DNA from: Bacillota bacterium
GTDB taxonomy: Bacteria; Bacillota; Sulfobacillia; Sulfobacillales; Sulfobacillaceae
Assembly (NCBI GenBank): GCA_021820485.1
Contig: JAKADO010000022.1
Span: 1 to 37,481 of the forward strand
Reading direction: 5' to 3'
Length of the DNA stretch: 37,481 bases
Part shown: positions 15,410-22,617 of the stretch, piece by piece
How positions within the stretch are numbered: the first letter of the stretch is position 1
Layout: every line of letters starts with the position of its first letter
The notes under the pieces: model-generated
The model's database searches: none
The model's input: the letters and a program-made list of their open reading frames with translations, nothing else
Told to the model about the DNA's origin: nothing
Made by a program: the position numbers and the translations under genes

Positions 15410-15991
15410 TTAGCGATTCCACGCCTCCAGCACGTCCTGGGTTGAACGTACACGCCCGATGCGCGGAAAGGTATGTTCAAAGGTAAACTGATGCTCCTCC
15501 GCCGTCCGTGCTGCGGTGGCATCTTCCACAAAAATCTGCTGGTAGCCATGCTCATAGGCCGCGCGGGCCGTGCTTTCCACTCCAATGTTGGTGGAGATGC
15601 CGCAGAGCACAATGGTGTCGATGCCGCGACGGCGGAGTTCCAAATCCAAGTCGGTGCCATAAAAGGCTCCCCATTGCCGCTTGCGCAGCACATGGTCACC
15701 GGGCTTTGGCCCCATCTCCGGCACGATCTCGTCCCATCCTGGGGGCGGCGACGGCCAATTGGCGGTCGTGTCGGTAATCGGCTTTAAGGCGTCCTTGCCG
15801 TCGGGTGAGGGTCCCACATGCACCAACACCACAAAGGCGCCCGCTTGCCGGAAGCTCTCCGCCAACTGGGCGGCCCGCATCACCACCGCATCACTGGGGT
15901 GGGGCGCCGTCTGCATGGCCGTGATGCCCTTTTGCAGGTCAATCACCACCAAAGCGGTGCGCGCCGGATCAAGCGCCAACTTCTCAGGCAT
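15410..15991 (-). CDS. Isochorismatase-family cysteine hydrolase
   Basis: A 193-residue protein with the family catalytic triad visible: Asp18 (ALVVIDLQKG), Lys104 (VLRKRQWGAFYGTDLD) and Cys130 (VLCGISTNIGVESTARAA). The cis-peptide region before the cysteine also fits. Members hydrolyse isochorismate, N-carbamoyl compounds, nicotinamide or other small amides; the substrate here is unknown. SD AGGAGACG precedes ATG 15991. It lies upstream of paaA on the same strand but is separated by two terminator-like hairpins, so a joint role in aromatic breakdown is only a guess. Confidence 0.88.
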   Translation of the reverse strand: MPEKLALDPARTALVVIDLQKGITAMQTAPHPSDAVVMRAAQLAESFRQAGAFVVLVHVGPSPDGKDALKPITDTTANWPSPPPGWDEIVPEMGPKPGDHVLRKRQWGAFYGTDLDLELRRRGIDTIVLCGISTNIGVESTARAAYEHGYQQIFVEDATAARTAEEHQFTFEHTFPRIGRVRSTQDVLEAWNR

Positions 15992-16137
15992 GTCGTCACG
16001 TCTCCTTCTTCTGGGGAACTGATGGTCCGTGCTTCATGATACCATCATCTTCCGGAATTGGGCGTTCCGTGGATAATCCCGCCGCCAACGGCGCATAGTA
16101 GCCCAGAGAAGCTCCTTAGCCAGCGGAGGGACGTTTG

Positions 16138-16689
16138 ATGAAATTCACCGCAGTCGCGCTCGTTCTGGGAATCGGTGCCGCCGCCATCGCCGGGTGCAGC
16201 ACCAGTTCCCCCGGCCCGTCCTCCAGTTTCTCAGATCGCACGGCTTCCCATGCCGGACGGCTGGATAAAGGGAAGGCACCCTCCCCGTCGGTGAAGGCCC
16301 CTTCCCCTTGGCTCAACTATTATCCACCGGACAAGACCGCCACCCTGACCCTGGCCATCGCGCCAGACGCGGCTGGGGCCGGGTATTTGGTCAACGGCAA
16401 ACCCAGCCGCTCCCAGCAATTCATGGTGGGCCCGGGCTGGCAAGTGACCATCCATGCGGTCAACGGCACCGCCCGCCCTCTCACGCTGGCCGTCATGAAC
16501 CACGGCCATCAGGTACTGGCCAAGACTCGCCAACTGGCCGGCAACGCCCATCAGGCCTTGACCTGGCGCGTCACAACGCCCGGCAGCTACGCCCTCGTCT
16601 GGTATGCCGTGCGGTCCAGCCAAGGCTTGGCCGGCATGGCGGTCAGCGTGGCGAAAGGCCGAATACCCGCCTTAGTTCAGGCTGGATAG
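16138..16689 (+). CDS. Lipoprotein with a degenerate sulfocyanin-like cupredoxin domain
   Basis: A 183-residue exported lipoprotein: signal peptide with lipobox AIAGC (lipidated Cys20), then a Ser/Pro-rich linker to about residue 60. The rest (LTLAIAPDAAGAGYLVNGK, FMVGPGWQVTIHAVNG, TPGSYALVWYAVRSSQGLAGM) follows the beta-strand order of a sulfocyanin-type cupredoxin. At the place of the copper loop (family pattern LVC...H....GM) the Cys is Trp and the His is Ser; only the Met is kept. It is therefore unlikely to hold type 1 copper. ATG 16138 has SD GGAGGG; a TTG directly before is in frame. Its last 18 bases overlap the convergent gene. The fold assignment is my pattern reading and needs a profile search. 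Confidence 0.6.
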   Translation: MKFTAVALVLGIGAAAIAGCSTSSPGPSSSFSDRTASHAGRLDKGKAPSPSVKAPSPWLNYYPPDKTATLTLAIAPDAAGAGYLVNGKPSRSQQFMVGPGWQVTIHAVNGTARPLTLAVMNHGHQVLAKTRQLAGNAHQALTWRVTTPGSYALVWYAVRSSQGLAGMAVSVAKGRIPALVQAG

Positions 16690-17718
16690 ATAAGTGCCCA
16701 GCGCCTCTTTGGTGAGGCGTCCGGTGCCAATGCGGGCAATTCCCGCGCCCGTCGCGAAAAATTCCAGGTTGTACGCGGGCACCTCTGCGACCCCTTCATT
16801 GCCAAATGGATAGAAGGAACCGTCAATGGTGATGCCGTTGCCCATCATGTTGAAGGCGCCATATCCACCGCGGTAGCCCGCATAAATGCGGAGTTCGGTC
16901 TCCTCAATCTCCGTCTTGACGGATACGCCGACAAACCCATCTACCCGCGGCCCGCCGCGGGCGTCCGCCACCATTTGCTGAATCGCGTAGCGGCGAGTGT
17001 CGGAAAACCGCTCCACCACCGGAGTCAACTCTTGATTCAAGAAGTTCCACAACGACGAAATGGAGCGGGTCCGGTACCCCACCGGCATGCAATGCCAGTG
17101 GTACCCGAGACAATAATTGACGGGAATCCAGCCCACCTGCAGAAGCTTATAGAACTCCTCGCCGCTTAAGGGGCTCACCAACGGCGTCTTGCCCGGGCGC
17201 ACCCCTTCAAACTGGACCGCCGTGCCAATCACGCTGCACTCCACCACCGTTTGGTTGCGCGAGAACTTGAAGGCAGCGTCGACAATCGCATGGGCTCCAG
17301 CCAGGCTGGCCTCCTGCGACATGCGCTCCACCGCATCGTTCTTGGCCCGGTAATAGGCGTGCACCAAATTGGCCGCGTCGTAGTTGCTGTCCAGATATAA
17401 GCGGCCGTTCATGTCGGTCGCCGCTTGAAAGTAGCAGCTGCCGGTCACCTGCACCAAAGGGGTCATGCGAATCTCGTCCGCCAGATACAGGTCGGCAATG
17501 TCGAGCGTGCTCATCCATGGCAGTTCCCGATTGACGGTCCTTTTGACGCGAAGCTCCGCCGCCTCGGGAATCCGTCCCCGGTCCAAGGCGTCGCGATCCC
17601 GTTGCATCTGCTGCTCGGTCTCGGCGGTATATTGACGAAAAGTTTGCTGCAGCGCGCGGCTTAACTGCACCTCGTTGGCGCTGGGCGTGTCTCCCTTGTT
17701 CTTACGAAACCAGGGCAT
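16672..17718 (-). CDS. Two-domain YbjQ/DUF74-like protein, second of a pair
   Basis: A 348-residue cytoplasmic protein. Residues about 1-65 are charged and helical. Residues about 70-180 (TLDIADLYLADE, VTGSCYFQA, AYYRAKNDAVERMSQEASLAGAHAIVDA, SVIGTAVQFEG) and about 185-345 (SPLSGEEFYKLLQVGWIPVN, then AIQQMVADARGGPRVDGFVGVSV, NLEFFATGAGI) both resemble the YbjQ domain, once labelled a heavy-metal-binding domain. The second copy is interrupted by Tyr/Gly-rich stretches. Function unknown. It begins 12 bases after the related gene ending at 17731 and shares its domain layout, so the two probably arose by duplication and may form a complex. SD GGGGGAGA precedes ATG 17718. Confidence 0.65.
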   Translation of the reverse strand: MPWFRKNKGDTPSANEVQLSRALQQTFRQYTAETEQQMQRDRDALDRGRIPEAAELRVKRTVNRELPWMSTLDIADLYLADEIRMTPLVQVTGSCYFQAATDMNGRLYLDSNYDAANLVHAYYRAKNDAVERMSQEASLAGAHAIVDAAFKFSRNQTVVECSVIGTAVQFEGVRPGKTPLVSPLSGEEFYKLLQVGWIPVNYCLGYHWHCMPVGYRTRSISSLWNFLNQELTPVVERFSDTRRYAIQQMVADARGGPRVDGFVGVSVKTEIEETELRIYAGYRGGYGAFNMMGNGITIDGSFYPFGNEGVAEVPAYNLEFFATGAGIARIGTGRLTKEALGTYLSSLN

Positions 17719-17730
17719 GGTCTCCCCCCT

Positions 17731-18561
17731 TTACTGTCCCGGATCATTCAAGGGCAGCACCAAACTGGGCGTTGCCAGCTGCGACTCTTGAAAGCGCTTG
17801 ACCGCCGTCCCGACAGCAAAGAATTCGATGACGTGCGAACCCCACTGGTGGCTGCTCTCATGCAGGTTAACCCCGACAATGCCTTCAGCCTGCAAATCGG
17901 CCGCTTCCAGCTGCATCCGCTCCATGGCAAGCTCGCGGGCATCATACAGTCCTTGCGTATAAATGGTCATTTCCTGGTTCTGCCCGACCTGCCGCAGCAT
18001 CTGCAGCATTCCTTGATGGGCAATGTGGTACACGCACGATCCCATCACCAAGCTAACTGGCCGATACCCCGTCTTCATCAGAGTCCAGAAATCCTGGCCG
18101 GACAGATCGGAGGTAAAGGGCTTTCCCTTGATGGTGCGGTGGCTGGTGCCGTCCTTGGAGCGCACAGCCGTGCCGATGGCGATGAACTCGGCCAAGTGCT
18201 GGCCCCATTCGGCATGCTTGACTTCCAGCCGGACGCCGATGATGCCGTCCGCCTTCAGGGCATCGGCCTCCTCTTCCATTCGGGACATGGCTAATTCGCG
18301 CGCGTTGTACATGGCCTGCGACAGCACGGTCATTTCCTGGTTCTTCGACCAGGCCGACTGCTGGAACCCGATATGATAAATGGATGAGCCCATCACCATG
18401 CCTAACGGCTCGAATCCCGCCTCATCCACCAGCACAAACTCATTGACGGTGAGGTCTGAGGTGAACACGTAATGTCCCGATTCCCGGTTCAGCCGCTCCA
18501 GAGCATCCTGTGGGATATCCTGGTACTGATTCTCGTCTATGGGTACCGCCTCCTTAACCAT
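17731..18561 (-). CDS. Tandem YbjQ/DUF74-domain protein, first of a pair
   Basis: A 276-residue protein made of two clear repeats of about 105 residues. FTSDLTVNEFVLVDEAGFEP...MGSSIYHIGF...ARELAMSRMEEEADALKADGIIGV...EFIAIGTAV is echoed by FTSDLSGQDFWTLMKTGYRP...MGSCVYHIAH...ARELAMERMQLEAADLQAEGIVGV...EFFAVGTAV. Each ends in the GTAV motif of YbjQ domains. YbjQ proteins form multimeric rings in known structures; their role is unsettled. ATG 18561 has a modest SD (GGAAGAG). A perfect SD (AAGGAGG, 18555-18549) lies inside the gene, eight bases before an in-frame ATA (18540), which could be the real start. Confidence 0.7.
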   Translation of the reverse strand: MVKEAVPIDENQYQDIPQDALERLNRESGHYVFTSDLTVNEFVLVDEAGFEPLGMVMGSSIYHIGFQQSAWSKNQEMTVLSQAMYNARELAMSRMEEEADALKADGIIGVRLEVKHAEWGQHLAEFIAIGTAVRSKDGTSHRTIKGKPFTSDLSGQDFWTLMKTGYRPVSLVMGSCVYHIAHQGMLQMLRQVGQNQEMTIYTQGLYDARELAMERMQLEAADLQAEGIVGVNLHESSHQWGSHVIEFFAVGTAVKRFQESQLATPSLVLPLNDPGQ

Positions 18562-18672
18562 TCGCTTGACTCTTCCATACGGCCATTTGGCCGAGCATTC
18601 TTCTGGATTCCGGAGACTGGAAATCTCCGGCATCCCCAGCATAACAATCCGGGAGCACCGAGGAAAGAATTT

Positions 18673-19433
18673 TTAGACAGCATTCCAATCCAGTGGCACG
18701 CGTTGACCATAACGGGGAACCACCAGCGTGACGCCCCGGCGGTAGGCCATCTCGGCCGCCTGTCCGACATCGCCCAGGTTGTTGGGATAGGTTTCATCGT
18801 GCATGGGGATGAGAACCGCCGCCCCCGCCTCGGCTGCCAAATCCACCGCTTCCTCGGGCGTGAGGTTCCCGACTAAACCCGCCTTCTCCCGCGCATAGCT
18901 GCGCCCGTTGATGGGAAGCAGCATGACCGTGACGCCGACCCCCGCAAAGTGTCCGCGAGCTCCGGATACATGATGGTGTCGCCGCTGTGGTAGACCGCCG
19001 CCGTGCCCACTCGGAACACATAACCCAGGAACCGGCCGTCAGGCTCTCCAAAATGATAGCCCTCCGCCATGTGCGCGGCATGCCGCGCCCGCACCGGCGT
19101 CGCCTCAATGTCCCCATAGCGCATGGGAAGACCCACCTCGGCCGGCCGCACGCGGGGGATCCCCAGAGCCTTGGCCTCCTCAGCGATGGGGCACGGGACC
19201 ACCACATCCATGGCGCGAAGGCGATCGGTCAAGGCGGTGAGCGTGAATCGGTCCATATGATCATGATGCTCATGGGTGACAAAGGTTGCGTCCAAGAACC
19301 CGAGCGCGTCCGGGTGGCAAAAGGGCGGCCTCAGCCGCGGATCGGACCGCAAGAAGAGGTCAACCCCCACCCGCGCGTCATCGCCCTCAATCACAAATCC
19401 TGCCTGCCCAAGCCAGATGACCTGTCCCTTCAT
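18673..19433 (-). pseudogene. UlaG-like metallo-beta-lactamase-fold hydrolase, frameshifted
   Basis: The N-terminal frame (from ATG 19433, after GAGAGGG) encodes MKGQVIWLGQAGFVIEG and the metal motif HEHHDH (His54, His56, Asp58, His59) of the L-ascorbate-6-phosphate lactonase-like branch, then YHSGDTIMYPELADTLRG. It then falls into junk and ends at 18873. A second frame (to 18673) takes over with VTVMLLPINGRSYAREKAGLVGNL and the later metal region LIPMHDETYPNN. Adding one C to the run CCCCC at 18939-18943 would join both into a full protein of about 250 residues. This is either a real frameshift or an assembly/sequencing error. It sits directly after the beta-glucosidase gene, hinting at a carbohydrate-lactone substrate. 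Confidence 0.8.
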
Positions 19434-19448
19434 CGTGCTCATCCCTCT

Positions 19449-20795
19449 CTACGACCGATGGCTTCGGGCGACCTCCCGGTACCAGAGAGCGCTGTCTTTC
19501 AAGATGCGCTGTTGGGTGTCGAAGTCGACGTAGACAATGCCGAAGCGCTTCGAGTAGCCGAATCCCCATTCAAAGTTGTCCATCAAGGACCAGAGGTAGT
19601 AGCCCTTGAGCGTGCCGCCTTCCTCCACAAACTGCCGCGCCGCCTCCAAGTGCGCCTCCACAAAGGCCCGGCGCTTGGCATCATGGACGCGGCCTTCCGC
19701 ATCCACCGTGTCCTCATAGGCGGCGCCGTTTTCCGTAATGTAAAGCGGAAGACGGGTATAGTCCCGATTGACCCGCTTGAGGAGCCGATAGAGGGAATTG
19801 GGATGCACCTCCCAACCCATGGCGGTCATTGTCTCGGCAGGCGGGATCACGTGGCCCATCTGAAGAAAAGTATCCGCCGGGTGGTTGTACACCACGGCGC
19901 GGTTGTAGTAGTTGACGCCAAGAAAGTCCATCGGCGTCGCGATGGTCGCCTCGTCATCGGGATGAATGAAGCGGTAATCCTGCACGTAGGGGCGGAATAT
20001 CTCACGCATGTCGTCCGGGTAGCCGCCACGGAACAGAGGATCGAGGAACCAGCGGTTTTGAAACCCGTCTCCCCGCCGCGCAGCCTCCTTATCCGCTTCG
20101 CTGTCCGTCCGGGGATCGGTCACGTTCAAGTTGAGGGTGATGCCGATTTGGCCCTTCAGCCCCATGCCGCGGTAGCCCTTGACCACCTCGCCGTGCGACA
20201 GAAGGATGTGATGGGACGCCATCACCGCTTCCCGCCAATCTTGATGGCCCGGGGCATGGGCACCGATCCCGTAGCTCAAGAACGAAGCGCACCATGGTTC
20301 ATTGTGAGTGATCCACTGAGGTATGCGGTCGCCAAACGTCCGCAACAAGAGCTCGGCGTAGTCGGTGAAATAGCCGACTGTATCGCGATTGGCCCACCCG
20401 CCCCGGTCGCTCAGCCACTGCGGCAAATCCCAATGATACAACGTGGCGGCCGGGCGAATCTGATGCTTGTCGAGTTCATCCAAGAGACGGCGGTAAAAGT
20501 CAAGCCCCTTCTGGTTGGGCTTCCGTTCCTCCGTCAGCACCCGCGGCCAAGCGAAGGAAAACCGGTAGGAGGAGACCCCGAGCCCCGCAATCAGCTCGAC
20601 ATCCTCCCGATAGCGGTGATAATGGTCGCAGGCGACGTCACCCGTCTCCCCACGATATGTTTTTCCCGGTGTATGGGAAAAAGTGTCCCACTGGGACGGA
20701 ATGCGCCCGTCCTCGAAAGCCGCCCCTTCAATCTGATAGGCGGACGTGGCGACGCCAAAGACAAAGTCTTTGGGGAACCCTAGATCGGCTCTCAT
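19449..20795 (-). CDS. GH1 beta-glucosidase
   Basis: A 448-residue family 1 glycoside hydrolase of normal length, without signal peptide, so cytoplasmic. The N-terminal signature FVFGVATSAYQIEG is at 11-24. The acid/base is Glu166 in WITHNEPW and the nucleophile Glu355 in LYITENGAAY; WSLMDNFEWGFGYSKRFG closes the sugar pocket. It cleaves terminal beta-glucosides, and often beta-galactosides or phosphorylated forms. The tail lacks an obvious phosphate-binding signature, so a non-phosphorylated substrate is more likely. The gene starts at ATG 20795 with SD GAGGGGG and ends 15 bases before the frameshifted lactonase-like gene. Confidence 0.95.
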   Translation of the reverse strand: MRADLGFPKDFVFGVATSAYQIEGAAFEDGRIPSQWDTFSHTPGKTYRGETGDVACDHYHRYREDVELIAGLGVSSYRFSFAWPRVLTEERKPNQKGLDFYRRLLDELDKHQIRPAATLYHWDLPQWLSDRGGWANRDTVGYFTDYAELLLRTFGDRIPQWITHNEPWCASFLSYGIGAHAPGHQDWREAVMASHHILLSHGEVVKGYRGMGLKGQIGITLNLNVTDPRTDSEADKEAARRGDGFQNRWFLDPLFRGGYPDDMREIFRPYVQDYRFIHPDDEATIATPMDFLGVNYYNRAVVYNHPADTFLQMGHVIPPAETMTAMGWEVHPNSLYRLLKRVNRDYTRLPLYITENGAAYEDTVDAEGRVHDAKRRAFVEAHLEAARQFVEEGGTLKGYYLWSLMDNFEWGFGYSKRFGIVYVDFDTQQRILKDSALWYREVARSHRS

Positions 20796-20919
20796 GAAAT
20801 CCCCCTCGCTATCGATTCAATTTGTGGACTCTACCGATAGCGATGATACCATGCGGGCACTGGCGCGCCGCGCCTCAACCGCCGCCCATCATCGCATCGC
20901 CAGGAATTGTCCTTGGGTA

Positions 20920-20928
20920 TGCTATACT
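20920..20928 (+). promoter_or_regulatory. Extended -10 promoter of hemQ
   Basis: TG-C-TATACT (20920-20928) is a clear extended -10 box, 29 bases before the hemQ ATG, with GGAGGACAAGT as SD between. No good -35 is needed or seen. Confidence 0.55.
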
Positions 20929-20957
20929 TCGGCTGAAACCAACGCTGGAGGACAAGT

Positions 20958-21698
20958 ATGAGCGAACCCATTGAAACCATCGAAGGCTGGTACGCCCTGC
21001 ACGATTTTCGCCGCGTGGACTGGACCCGCTGGCAAGCGTGGGAGATGTCCCGCCGTCAGGAAGCCCTCGCCGAGCTGAGCGACATTCTAGGCCAATACCA
21101 AAGCGTTGCGCCGGACGACGGCAGTTTTGCCCTGTACTCGATCTTTGGGCACAAGGCCGATTTGCTATTTGTACACTTTCGCCCGGATCCGCACACCTTA
21201 GGCGATTTGGAAATCCGGTTGGACAAAAGCCTCATTGGCCCCATTCTCACCCGGCCCTATTCCTACTTTTCCGTCGTTGAGCTGAGCCGATACCTGGCGC
21301 GCGGCATCTCCGAGGACCAAATCCACACCACCCTGAAGCGCCGTTTGGAACCGGCCATTCCCGATCGGGACTACATTTGCTTCTATCCCATGAACAAGCG
21401 CCGGCAGGGTTCGGACAACTGGTACATGACCACTCGCGACGAGCGGCGCGAGCTCATGAAGAATCATGGCATCGTCGGCCATAAGTATCATGACGACGTC
21501 ATCCAAATCATCACCGGATCTCAAGGACTGGATGACTGGGAGTGGGGCGTCACCCTCTTTGCGGATAGTCCTTTGCCCATCAAGAAGCTCATTTATGAAA
21601 TGCGCTTTGATGAAGCCAGCGCGCGCTTTGCGGACTTCGGTCCCTTCTATGTCGGTCCGCGCCTATCCCGCGAAGCGCTCATCAGCCGCCTCTCCTGA
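20958..21698 (+). CDS. hemQ: Coproheme decarboxylase HemQ (ChdC)
   Basis: A 246-residue protein of the chlorite-dismutase superfamily. It carries the HemQ-specific run CFYPMNKRR, WYMTTRDERRELMKNHG, DDVIQIITGSQGLDD and WEWGVTLFADSP. His170 aligns with the proximal heme ligand and Tyr143 with the radical tyrosine of the Geobacillus enzyme; the 27-residue spacing between the two is conserved. It lacks the Arg of true chlorite dismutases as far as I can judge. It converts coproheme III to heme b using H2O2, the last step of the coproporphyrin-dependent route of Firmicutes and Actinobacteria. The gene stands alone with its own promoter; other hem genes are not in the window. Confidence 0.95.
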   Translation: MSEPIETIEGWYALHDFRRVDWTRWQAWEMSRRQEALAELSDILGQYQSVAPDDGSFALYSIFGHKADLLFVHFRPDPHTLGDLEIRLDKSLIGPILTRPYSYFSVVELSRYLARGISEDQIHTTLKRRLEPAIPDRDYICFYPMNKRRQGSDNWYMTTRDERRELMKNHGIVGHKYHDDVIQIITGSQGLDDWEWGVTLFADSPLPIKKLIYEMRFDEASARFADFGPFYVGPRLSREALISRLS

Positions 21699-21704
21699 CG
21701 GCCG

Positions 21705-22463
21705 TCACCCGTTTTGGGTCAAGAGGGCGGGTGAAACCAGCCGAAAACTTTCCACCACGCCCAGCACCGCGCTGGGCGTGGTGCCCTGGCTGGACACCGT
21801 GGCGATTAGCCCCTTTTCGTCCCAATCCGCCATGATAGCGCCTGGCGTGACGACATAGAGCCCCGGCCCCGCCGGAAGCCCCTTCGATGGCGTGAGGCGG
21901 GCAGCCGATTGTTCGGCCGCGCTCTGGGACTGGCCTTCGACGACAAAGAGCCAGTTGCGGTGCTTCCACCAGAGAATGCCTTGGCGCGCCTCCCAATGGG
22001 TGATCAACCCATTGACGCGCACGGCGGTCCCCTCAAGTGGCGGCAGGCCTGCCGGCCCCATGAGGTTGTAAGAAGCTAAAAGCGACTCGGCCGAAACGCC
22101 GGGAGCTTGGGTCGGCTTGAGCACGGAATAGGACGTCAGAGCTTTGCCCAACCGGCCATCACTGACCGACGGGGAGTTGAACGGCAGCGCCTTGGGCAGA
22201 TTGGCCACCAAAGTCATGCCATAGCCGCTGGAATTCGCGAAACCGTATCCGCTTTCGTGACGCCGGGCCGATCGAGGAAGACGCGTCGGCGCGTAAAGGA
22301 CCAAACGCGTATGGTGGTGAATCCAGGCCATGCCTTCTCGAATCACGGGGTCCAATCGAAGGTGGGGCCTCGGCGCAGATTGCGCCGACGGAACAACCTG
22401 CGTGCCGCAGCCGGTCAACGCCAAGACTCCCAAAAGAGGCCAAATTTGAATTCCTTTATTCAT
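21705..22463 (-). CDS. Lipoprotein of unknown function
   Basis: A 252-residue exported lipoprotein: short signal with lipobox ALTGC (Cys19). The mature part contains HTRLVLYAPTRLPRS, YGMTLVANLPKALPFNS, a strand pair WEARQGILWWKHRNWLFVVEG and a C-terminal VLGVVESFRLVSP. The pattern recalls surface proteins with a DUF4367-like domain, but I do not recognise it firmly. ATG 22463 is preferred because GGATGG lies about nine bases upstream; a GTG three codons earlier sits on that SD. It converges on hemQ with a 6-base gap. Upstream, 22464-22572 holds no clear promoter. Confidence 0.7.
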   Translation of the reverse strand: MNKGIQIWPLLGVLALTGCGTQVVPSAQSAPRPHLRLDPVIREGMAWIHHHTRLVLYAPTRLPRSARRHESGYGFANSSGYGMTLVANLPKALPFNSPSVSDGRLGKALTSYSVLKPTQAPGVSAESLLASYNLMGPAGLPPLEGTAVRVNGLITHWEARQGILWWKHRNWLFVVEGQSQSAAEQSAARLTPSKGLPAGPGLYVVTPGAIMADWDEKGLIATVSSQGTTPSAVLGVVESFRLVSPALLTQNG

Positions 22464-22572
22464 GTCAGTCACCCATCCGCTCTACCAAGCATAACGCAGG
22501 GGTGCGACGGGACGTTACCGCCTTTTTGCTGGAAATTCCACCTTTCATCTGAGCTTCAGGAAACGGACCATG

Positions 22573-22603
22573 CAAAAGGGACCGATCAGCACGATCGGTC
22601 CCT
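22573..22603 (-). terminator. Intrinsic terminator of the APC permease gene
   Basis: Minus strand AGGGACCGATC-GTGCT-GATCGGTCCCT, an 11-bp perfect stem (22603-22577), followed by TTTGC, 15 bases after the stop at 22618. The T-run is short but the stem is very strong. Confidence 0.85.
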
Positions 22604-22617
22604 CAATGGAAGCCGCC

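Noticed and set aside
18987-20783. 598-codon open frame on the + strand
   Set aside because: It is antisense to the beta-glucosidase and lactonase-like genes, has no SD and no recognisable domain; long antisense frames are expected from GC-rich codon use.
20836-20852. Possible extra copy of the IclR motif (TAGCGATGATACCATG)
   Set aside because: It needs a 3-base insertion relative to the other copies and lies between unrelated genes; likely chance.
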